DNA of 64,000 bases from an uncultured Verrucomicrobiota bacterium. Its GTDB lineage: Bacteria > Verrucomicrobiota > Kiritimatiellia > Kiritimatiellales > Tichowtungiaceae. Shown one piece after another: positions 43,201 through 51,300 of the stretch (position 1 is its first letter; the number at the start of each line of letters is the position of its first letter). The stretch is taken from assembly GCA_903826865.1 (NCBI GenBank), contig CAIKGD010000007.1, positions 1 through 64,000 of the forward strand, written 5' to 3'. The position numbers and the translations under genes are program-made. The notes beneath the pieces are model-generated. The model had not been told where the DNA came from. It saw only the letters and a list, made by a program, of their open reading frames with translations, and made no database searches.

Positions 43201-44409
43201 GGCCGGGTTGACGGTTTCGACCATGCCGTTGCTGGCCTGAAGAGTAATGATGCCGTCCGCCACGGAATTCAAAATCGTCTGAATTAACGCTGCACTGTCG
43301 CGGCCTGCCTGCTGTGTTGCATATTCCTCGGTAACATCGCGGAACACCAGCACGGCACCAATCACCTGACCGTCGCGGTTGTGAATCGGTGCGCAACTGT
43401 CGGCGATGGCGCACTCCTTGCCGTCGCGTGCAACCAGTATGGTGTGGTTGGCCAGGCCATGGATTGTGCCGCGGGCCAGAGTTTCCTTTACCGGGATCTC
43501 GGCGGACTGCCGGGTTTCCTGATTGATGATATGGAAAATCTCATCCACCGGGCGGCCGGTGGCGTCTGCCTGTGTCCAGCCCGTGAGCTGTTCGGCTACA
43601 GGGTTCAGAAGGGTCACCCGTCCTTCGGCGTCGGTGGCGATCACCCCGTCGCCGATGGAATGGAGCGTAACGGCGAGTTTTTCCTCGCTGACCTGCGCGA
43701 TGACGTTGGCCTGTTGCAACTGACGGCTCGTCTCCTGTTGAATCTCGAGCGCGTGTTGTGTTTCGAGATAAACCAGATTTCTGATCTGCTGCTGCGATTC
43801 CCGGTAGATCAGCCATACGAACGAAAGCATAAGAATCAGAGCAAGCAGGCTGGCGGCAGCGATGAGCATAAACAGATAACGCATTTTAGATTGAAATGCC
43901 GCGTCGTGCTGTGCCAGCGCGGCTTCTTCTATCTGAACGAAACCGCGCATCTCAGCGCGAATAGAATCCATCAGCCGCTTGCCTTTGCCGGTGCTTACAA
44001 CCGCCAGTACGGTCGGCAGGTCATGGTTGCGTCGCGATTCAATGACTTGTGCCATTTCAGCCAGTTTGGCGGCCATTAATGGAGCCAGCGCGTCCAGATG
44101 CTCATGGGCTGCACGGATTGAGGTGCTTTGACTCAATTCTTCCAGATTGCCGCGGATGTTGTCGCGTACCGCCAGATAAGGCTCCAGAAAAGTCTCATCG
44201 CCGGTGAGCGCATAACCGCGCTGACTGGTCTCGGCATCTCGCAATGCAGACAGGAAGGCATCCGCAAGGTGTATCACATCGTAGGTATGCTTCCGCGCGG
44301 CGGCCGCTTTCCCTATTTCGCCGAAAACCTGAAATGATGCCGCCACCGTGTAAGCAACCAGCAGAGCCGTTACAGCCAGCGGAATAATAATTTTATGAGC
44401 AGCTTTCAT
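40228..44409 (-). CDS. Large membrane hybrid histidine kinase (CHASE3, multi-PAS, receiver, HPt-like end)
   Basis: 1393 residues. Two membrane helices (~5-25 and ~180-200) flank a periplasmic CHASE3-type sensor. Then come about five PAS domains (~240-880), two of which are nearly identical (see repeat at 42105-42915), HisKA with 'FLASMSHEIRTPMNAILGFS', HATPase with 'GTGLGLAISREFVRLMGG', and a receiver with Asp in 'PHIILMDTRMPVMDGYEAIK'. The last ~80 residues contain 'LIHQIEKHDVSVAGQL' and look like a degenerate HPt domain. No DNA-binding output. The ATG at 44409 (GGGAAATC before it) is preferred over 44451. Operator 8 lies 82 bp upstream. Confidence 0.87.
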   Translation of the reverse strand: MKAAHKIIIPLAVTALLVAYTVAASFQVFGEIGKAAAARKHTYDVIHLADAFLSALRDAETSQRGYALTGDETFLEPYLAVRDNIRGNLEELSQSTSIRAAHEHLDALAPLMAAKLAEMAQVIESRRNHDLPTVLAVVSTGKGKRLMDSIRAEMRGFVQIEEAALAQHDAAFQSKMRYLFMLIAAASLLALILMLSFVWLIYRESQQQIRNLVYLETQHALEIQQETSRQLQQANVIAQVSEEKLAVTLHSIGDGVIATDAEGRVTLLNPVAEQLTGWTQADATGRPVDEIFHIINQETRQSAEIPVKETLARGTIHGLANHTILVARDGKECAIADSCAPIHNRDGQVIGAVLVFRDVTEEYATQQAGRDSAALIQTILNSVADGIITLQASNGMVETVNPAAGQMFGYTAAELIGKNLSLLIPEFNRDQRNESIEYYSASDESRAAGLGREVAGRRKNGSLFQLEIAVTEMWLGGQRHFTGILRDISARKQAEAALLKAGALQSAIFNSANFSSIATDAKGVIQIFNVGAERMLGYAAADVMNKITPADISDPQEVIARAKALSAELSTPITPGFEALVFKAARGIEDIYELTYIRKDGSRFPAVVSVTALRDAQNTIIGYLLIGTDNSARKLAEEALIKAGALQSAIFNSANFSSIATDAKGVIQIFNVGAERMLGYAAADVMNKISPADISDPQELIARATTLSIELATPITPGFEALVFKAARGIEDIYELTYIRKDGSRFPAVVSVTALRDAQNTIIGYLLIGTDNTVRKEIEANQQQLAQRLRDHQFYTRSLFESNIDALMTTDPSGIITDTNKQMEILTGSTRDELIGAPFKNYFTDPERAEKSIKLALSDKKVTNYELTVQARDGKETAVSYNATTFYDRDRKLQGVFAAARDITERKCLDQVLQEKTVELEKAKESAEIANRAKSAFLASMSHEIRTPMNAILGFSQLMMRDPGLTPVQTKHLQTINRSGEHLLALINDILEISKIEAGRSSLNQAAFDLNGMLDDLSMMFRMRADEKNLRCLVNRVGVLPDCVIGDENKLRQVFINLIGNAIKFTRNGGISVRVGIKTRTGTALRLMAEVEDTGMGIAGDEIKKLFRPFEQTDSGKKIQMGTGLGLAISREFVRLMGGDMIVHSQPGKGSIFRFEINIEEGRKGTMRKKETPRHVTGLRPGQQIIRVLIADDKEDNRALLSQMLERLGFEPREAVNGEQAVQEFEKWQPHIILMDTRMPVMDGYEAIKRIRASAGGEKVKIISVTASAFAEDRKEALGIGADDFLGKPFREEVLLEKIKALLAIEYVYADESSALTPEPDDADAVLKEKTAALPETLIHQLHDATISADLDRMLKLIHQIEKHDVSVAGQLRSLAENFEYQKLLEMTNRTRS
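42105..42915. repeat. Tandem duplication of a PAS domain (426-bp unit) in the CHASE3 kinase gene
   Basis: Two head-to-tail copies with a period of 426 bp (142 codons), for example 'GATAATCGTATTTTGAGCGT' at 42121 and 42547. The encoded PAS modules differ at only about ten residues (T/S, V/L, KALSAELS versus TTLSIELA), so the duplication is recent. Confidence 0.85.
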
Positions 44410-44490
44410 AGGTGATTTCCCGTCTACCTTCCTGTTTGCGGCATTCCGCAACGCTATAGCGATACGCTACGCCGGGCGGCAGTGCCGGCG

Positions 44491-44510
44491 CGATGGGGTA
44501 AAACCCTACC
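44491..44510 (-). promoter_or_regulatory. Operator palindrome 8 (toward CHASE3 kinase)
   Basis: Minus-strand GGTAGGGTTTTACCCCATCG; CGTAGC starts 19 bp downstream. It abuts the cbpM remnant at 44511 just as operator 11 abuts the real cbpM end, so operator and remnant were probably copied together. Confidence 0.8.
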
Positions 44511-44720
44511 CCGGTTGCGCAAAAAGCGCAGTTTGGCGCGCGCTTGACGAGGCTTGGGCAGACCTTTCCCTCGCAGACGGAATTCCCGTTCGTCTGTATC
44601 CCGGGCGGAATTTTCACCTGCAAGGTCTGATCCGTGGCCTGCCCTGTGAGCGGATCAGTGCGTTGCAGTTTGATTTTGCGCATCGAGCCGTGCAGGGCTT
44701 CGGTTATCCGTTCCGTACTT
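44505..44720 (-). pseudogene. Decayed cbpA-cbpM 3' copy
   Basis: Reading along the minus strand, '[20 protein letters not shown]' and '[11 protein letters not shown]' match CbpA (gene at 58988-59968). A 231-bp in-frame deletion follows, then, out of frame, DNA like the CbpA segment for '[14 protein letters not shown]', then the last codons of CbpM (RAKLRFLRNR against [11 protein letters not shown]) and at once the operator. The deletion joins two copies of CCGGGCGGAATTTT, which in the intact gene lie at 59169 and 59400 and encode KIPPG twice. Confidence 0.8.
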
Positions 44721-44852
44721 TCGGGATTTTTAACCCAGCCGAAAATGACGGGGTGCAAGCCATGAAAACCAGCAATAATTTCTGCCCGGTTCTTTTTGAC
44801 CTGCATTCATGCGAGCGTTCGCAATCTCCCCGCTCTTGTTCTTAAGTTCGGG

Positions 44853-44999
44853 TTACTTTTTGGTCTTTTCTGTAAGACCCTTCTTTCCTCCGGTCATCGA
44901 ACCCTGACCGCAGCAGTTGCCCTTACCCTTACCCGCACCTTTACCATGACCGTCTTTCGGCCCCTGACCTTTTGGTCCGGTTCCATCTTTGTTTGGCAT
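44853..44999 (-). CDS. Small Gly/Lys-rich DUF5320-like protein
   Basis: 48 residues: 'MPNKDGTGPKGQGPKDGHGK', then Gly/Lys repeats, 'NCCGQG' and a Lys-rich end. The MPxxDGTGPxGxGP start is typical of DUF5320-like small proteins, which often accompany metal or sulfur-related genes. GGAGAAAGGTG precedes the ATG. Operator 9 lies 108 bp upstream and points at it. The Cys pair could bind a metal. It is too short for usual gene finders. Confidence 0.7.
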   Translation of the reverse strand: MPNKDGTGPKGQGPKDGHGKGAGKGKGNCCGQGSMTGGKKGLTEKTKK

Positions 45000-45106
45000 A
45001 TTAATCACCTTTCTCCTGCTGGCGGACGATGGCGACTGCTGATTTGCCGCCGCGCCCTGATCCGCCCTGTTGCTGCATGCACTATGCGGCTGCGGACTCT
45101 GGAAAA

Positions 45107-45126
45107 GTATGGGGTGAAACCCTACC
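45107..45126 (-). promoter_or_regulatory. Operator palindrome 9 (toward DUF5320-like protein)
   Basis: Minus-strand GGTAGGGTTTCACCCCATAC; a CGCATAG stands 18 bp downstream (GCATAG at 19). Confidence 0.75.
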
Positions 45127-45156
45127 GCAGGCGGGGTAGCACGATGAAAATGAACG

Positions 45157-45318
45157 ATGGGAATCAGCCTGCGACAGCTTGCCGGAAAACGCTACACGCC
45201 CCGCGAAAGGTTTATGGCACCGCTTCCGGTCATCGAGGAAGCCATTGAGCTGATTATCTCCGGTAAAATCGTTGATTATGTTTACGACGAAGAGTTGAAG
45301 TTAACCCGCGAAAAATAA
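45157..45318 (+). CDS. Possible small protein, 53 residues
   Basis: Open frame starting 'MGISLRQLAGKRYTPRERFM' and ending 'LIISGKIVDYVYDEELKLTR' plus 'EK'. The charged helical end looks protein-like, but no good ribosome-binding site is seen (only GAAAATGAACG) and there is no operator for it. It could also be the 3' remnant of a longer gene. Function unknown. Confidence 0.3.
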   Translation: MGISLRQLAGKRYTPRERFMAPLPVIEEAIELIISGKIVDYVYDEELKLTREK

Positions 45319-45344
45319 CCCGCCGCCGGTCACCGGAGATTCGG

Positions 45345-48300
45345 TCAGCGGAGTTTCATTTCAACGGCATGCTCCTGACGATCATCCCGCAGAGGAATGG
45401 TCTTCCCGGACAGGACTTGTCCGTCGAGAGAGTGCAGGGGTTCATCCGTTGAATCAGCGGCAATCCGGGTAATGGTGATGTGATAAACCGTTTGCCGGTA
45501 GCGGTAGTGAATTTTGTAAGTTGTCCACGTTTTCGGCATATTCGGTGAAAGGCGCAACTGATCGCCCTCCAGATTCACGCCCAGCAGAGTTTCGATCAGC
45601 AGCCGGTACATCCAGCCCGCTGAGCCGGTATACCAGGTCCATCCGCCCCGTCCCGAGTGCGGCGCAACCGCATAGACGTCTGCCGCGACGACATACGGTT
45701 CCACTTTGTAGGCGGCGATTTGTCCGGGAGTTCCGCCGTGATGAACGGGATTGATCATATTGAACAATTCCCATGCGCGGTCGCTGTCGCCCATTTGCGC
45801 GAAAGCCATGGCGGTCCAAATTGCACCGTGAGTATATTGACCGCCATTCTCACGCACGCCGGGAATGTATCCCTTGATGTAGCCGGGATTGAGCGAAGAT
45901 TTGTCGAAAGGCGGATCAAGCACTTGAATCAGTCCGGCGGCGCGGCGAACCAGCCGCTGATCGACGGCCTGCATCGCCTGTCGCGAGCGGACCGGATCTC
46001 CGGCACCGCTGAGTACCGACCAGCTCTGCGGCAGGGAATCAATCTGGCATTCCGGATTGGTCTGAGAGCCGAGCGGTTCACCGCTGTCGAAATAGGCGCG
46101 GCGATACCATTGGCCGTCCCATGCGTGCTGCTCGATGTTTTTTTGCAGTTGCTGCGCCTGAGTGACGCACCGGTCAGCAAAAGGAATATCCCGGCGCGAA
46201 CGCGCCAGTTCAGCAAACCGGATGAGCACGTCGTACAGAAAGAAAGCCAGCCAGACACTTTCTCCGCGTCCCCGGTTGCCGACCCGGTTCATGCCGTCAT
46301 TCCAGTCGCCGCAGCCGATCAGCGGCAGACCGTGTTCGCCGAAGTTAAGGCCGCGTTCGATAGAGCGCACGCAATGCTGGTAAAGCGTGGCAGACTCCTC
46401 GGCGCGGTTCGGCAGATCATAGTACGCTTCCTCCTCCGGTTTGACCGGACGGGCTTCCAGAAAAGGAATTTTTTCGTCGAGCACGCCGGTGTCGGCGACA
46501 CACGCAACGTACCGGCAGGTCACGTAAGGCAGCCACAGGAAGTCGTCGGAAAAATGAGTCCGCACGCCGCGTCCCGCCGGCGGATGCCACCAATGCTGCA
46601 CATCGCCTTCGCGGAATTGATGCGTGGCGGCGCGGAGCAGATGCTCGCGGGTCAGCGCCGGTTCAGCATGCACCAGTGCCATTACATCCTGCAACTGATC
46701 GCGGAATCCGTAAGCGCCGCCGGATTGATAAAATCCGGTCCGGCCCCAGAGCCGGCAGCTCAAGGTCTGATACAGCAGCCAGCCGTTCGCCAGTACATTT
46801 ACGGCGGGATCAGGCGTATCGACGTTCACCGCGCCGAGCGTCCGGTTCCAATAAGCCCAGACCGCTTCGAGCGTGAGGCGTCCGGCATCCGCAAGGCGGA
46901 AGCGCTGGATCAGATTCTGCACTTCGCCCGCATTACGTCCGACTCCGAGGCGGAAAACGGTTTCGTGCTCCTGTCCCTCCGTCAGGTTGAAGGCAACCTG
47001 CATCGCGCCGCACGGATCCAGCCCGGCCCCGACTTTGCCGGAAAGGCGTGCGCGCTTCAGCGCTGCCGGTTGAGACAGGTTTCCGTTCCGGCCGATAAAC
47101 TCTTTCCGGTCACCGGTCAGCGTACGCGCTGCATCGTTCACGTCGAGGAACACGATGCGTCCCGGGAACTCGGTATTGACATAATTGCGTGCCAGCAAGG
47201 CGCCGGTCTTGAGATCCACTTCGGTTTGCACGTGCAGCAGGGTATTATGCCGCAGATCGCCCAGCACCCATTCACAGTAACCGGTGAGCGACACGCGACG
47301 CGGACGGCCCGAGACGTTGCGCACCTTTAAAACCATGCATTTCACCGGCGCGTCCATCGCCACATAAACCCACAGCTCGGAAGCGATGCCGTTTTCCGTA
47401 TGCTCGAACACGGTGTACCCGAAGCCGTGGCGAATCACATAGGGCGTTGCACCGCGCGCGGGCAGCGGCGTCGGCGACCAGAACTGTCCGGTCTGGTCAT
47501 CGCGGATATAGAAAGCCTCTCCCGTGGTGTCCTGTACGGGATCATTACTCCAGGGCGTCAGCCGGAATTCATGGGCGTTTTCAACCCAGGTGTACGCCGA
47601 GCCGCTTTCGGAAATCACCGTTCCAAAATACGGATTGGCCAGCACATTAACCCAGGGAGCCGGTGTCATCTGGCCGGGTTGAAGGGTGATGATATATTCG
47701 TGGCCGTCACGAGTAAAACCGCCGAGGCCGTTCTGAAAGATCAAATCCTTCGGAGAGAGCGGAGCGGGCAAAGTTATCAGTTTGGAGCGGGTGATGGGCA
47801 GAGCCGGGATAACAGACTCCAAAATACGGCGGTGTTCAAGTTGTTCGGTCAGAGAGCCTTTCTCGTCGTCGAAAACAAGCCGCGCCGCAGATTGCAGCAG
47901 TACGCGGTCATCGTTTGGAATTTGTTCGAGGCGGCGGACAAAGATGCCGCCCGGCCTGTCCAGCATTTGCGCTTCAATTCCCGACGCAATCAAACTGGTG
48001 ATCCGGTCGTGCAGAGACTGGTGATAAACCGAAACGTCTTCGTTCAGAATCACCAGCTCGACGGTCAACCCCTTCATGCGCCAGTACGAATGAGCCCGGA
48101 TGAGCTGCCGGACAATTTCGATCTTTTCCAGGTCGCTGATATTGAGCAGGACAATCGGCACGTCGCCCGAAATGCCGTAACTCCAAAGACCGCTTTGGCC
48201 GCGCCGGTTGCTGCGCAATACGCCGGCACCGGCCCGGCGGGCGGGATCGGCATAAATCAACGCACCGGCCAGACGGCCGTAGAGTTGCGCTTCCGCCTCC

Positions 48301-51300
48301 GTGGCGTTGAGCTGGTGCAGTGTAACCTGACTGTGAGTCCACGCCAGATCGAAAGCGCGATCCGCCATGCGGGAGCTTTGATATTTTTCTACATACGCCA
48401 GCGCGGCTTCCCGGGTTTCGGTCACGCCCAGAACCAGATCGATGACGGCGGTTCCGTGGGGCGGCAAAAAAATCGTGCGTCGCAATGAAATGACAGGATC
48501 GAGCACGGAACCGACGGTATTGGATAAAGGCGACAGGCTTTGCATGGCGGCCGGGTTGACTAGGGTACCGCCGCGTCCGACGAACCGGGAACGGTCGGTC
48601 TCGCAGGAAATTTCTCCCTGCCCTTCGCTTTGTCCCGCCATTACATGCAACAGCCACGGCGGCCTTTCTTCCTCGGAGCGGGCGCGGCGGGTACAGAGAA
48701 TTGCAGAAGAGGTTTGCGCGAATTCGGTTTGTACGAAGAGATTACTGAAAGCGGGGTGCGACGCGTCCGCCGCCGGAACCGCAAGCACCACTTCCGCATA
48801 ACTGGTTAACTCAATAACGCGGGCGGCCGGCGTGCAATTGGTGACGGTGATACGCCGCAGTTCCACATCGTCTTCCGGCGATACGCTGATCTCGGTGTGA
48901 ATTTCGAGTCCGGCATGGCGCTGCCGGAACTCGGCCCGTGCCTGGGTGAAAATGGCTTCGTAGCCCTTCGTCGCGCGCAGGGTCGGCTGATACGCAGTGG
49001 ACCAGAATTCTCCTGTGTCCATATCGCGCACATAAACAAAAGTTCCCCAGCAGTCACGGGTGGCATCTTCCCGCCAGCGGGTGACAGCCAGATCGCGCCA
49101 GCGGCTGTAACCGCCGCCCGCACTGCTGATGGCGACATGATAGCGGCCATTGGACAGCAGATGAACTTCCGGTACCGTCGTCGTCGGATCGGTGAAAACA
49201 CGCATCACACTTTCGTCAGAAAGCGTCAGCGAAGTTTCCGGCGCCGAATCTTCGGCAAACACACTTGCGGCAGTTTTGGGCACACGCTCCTGCAGCAGTA
49301 AATCCGCCGCCTTGAGCTGCGGACAAGCCATGAAGCGCCGTTGCATGGGGTGGTTCTGCAGCAGATCAGCCAGTGCCAGCAGGCTCATCCCTTGATGATG
49401 CGCCATAAATGACCGGATGGTGACGCTGGTTTCGTCCGGGGGCAGACGCGACGGCGTGTAATCCACCGCTTCGTAGAAACCATAGGTGCCTGCGCGTCCG
49501 TCGGCCGCCAGGCGTTGCAGGTTTAAGCACGCTTCCTGCGGCGCAACCAGCAAAGCCATTGCCGAGGCGTATGGAGCAATCACCAGATCCTCGGCCAATC
49601 CGCGCTTCAAACCAAGACCCGGCACACCGAAGGCGCGGTATTGGTAGTTCAGGTGAACGTCGGTCCGGTTGTAGCCGGATTCGGAAATGCCCCAGGGCAC
49701 GCCGCACAATTTTCCATACGCAATTTGCTGTTTCACAGCCGCTTTGCAGGTGTGATCGAGCAGCGTGTGGTCATAGTTGGGCATAACCAGCAGCGGCATC
49801 AGATATTCGAACATAGAGCCGCTCCAGGAAATCAGGATCGGTTCGCCGCGCGCCGCGACAAGCAGCCGGCCCATTGAAAACCAGTGCTCCTGCGGCACCT
49901 GCCCTGAAGCGATGGCGACGTAACTGCACAGGCGCGCTTCGGAGGCCAGCAGGTCATAGAAACTGGTGTCGCACCGGCGCTCCGTAACGTTGAACCCGGT
50001 GCAAAACAAATCTCTCGCCGGGTCGAGCAGAAACGTAAAGTCCATTGCGGCCAGTTCGTCACATTGTAAGGCCAGAGTTTCCAGAACCAGCAGGCGCTGG
50101 CGGGCATGGTCGCCGGCTTCACGTAAACAGCGTGCGAGTTCAGGCTCTGTGATCAGCGAACCGGATGTTTGTTCAAGGGTCGTGACTTCCCGCAAGGAGG
50201 GCGTTTGGTTGAGCTGAATAAGCTTCTCCTCAAGTTTCGGGGCCGGTAAAGCCAGCCACGGCGCGAGGAAGAGCATGTCCGACAGTTGCTCCTCACAATT
50301 CTGCTTCAGCGTTTGTGCCCACGTTTTGAGTTCTTTTTCTCCGTTCGCCAGCGATTCCAAAATCAAGGCCGCCCGGTTTGACGCCTTTGCCAGCAACGTA
50401 AACGACTCGCGCAGGCTGGAAGGCACCTGTGCCAATTCGGCGTCAAGTTTGTCCAGCTCGCTGTTTTTGCGGGCCGACTCTTTGAGAATTCTTACGGTGT
50501 CGCGCAGACCGGAAAAAACCTGCGGCGTGAAAACCGGTTCATCGGCCAGTTCCCTCAGTCCGGAGCCGAGCGTCAGCAAATGCCCCGCGAGGTTGCCGCT
50601 GTCCACGCTGGACACATACAGGGGGAGAAGCGGTTTGAGCGTACGGGTTTCATACCAATTATAAAAATGGCTGCGATACCGCTCGAGCCGCAGCATGGTG
50701 GCGAAAGCATCCTGTGTGCGCCGGATTAAGCCGCCCGTTGAAAGATATCCGAAATCGCGGGCGGCCAGATTGGCGAGCAACGCCAGACCCATATTCGTCG
50801 GCGAGGTCCGTGAAGCGGTCACCGGCACGGGAACTTCCTGAAAATTATCCGGCGGCAGCCAGTTTTCCTGCGCGGTAACGAAGGTCTCAAAAAAATACCA
50901 CGTCTTGCGGGCGGTGCGGTTCAGAAAGTTCACCTGCTCTGCCGTCAAATCCGGCGTTGCAGATTCAAGCGGCTGGCTGATCCACCAGGCGATCCACGGA
51001 GACGCCAGCCAGAGGCCGATGAACGGCAGGGCCGAAGAGAGCTGGTCCGGCTGTCTGAAGGCCAGATAAAAACCGGCTGCCAGCGCGATGGCCGGCGCAA
51101 TCCGCATCGTGGCATAAAAGCCGGCGAGGTCTGCGCGCTTGGCTCCTTCGGAATCACCCGACGGCTGCCATTGGAGAAGTCGTTTGTGAGTGATCAGCAG
51201 CCGCAGCAGCGTCTTTCCAATGGCATCCAGACTGATGAAGGTGTCGTAGGGCAGAAAAGCCAAAGTGAGAAATATCTGTCCGAGCTGGCGTCCGCCAGCC

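Noticed and set aside
45657-47330. Long open frame (557 codons) on the plus strand inside the glucan synthase gene
   Set aside because: It is antisense to a clear, full-length enzyme in GC-rich DNA, has no ribosome-binding site or recognisable domain, and belongs to the usual shadow frames.
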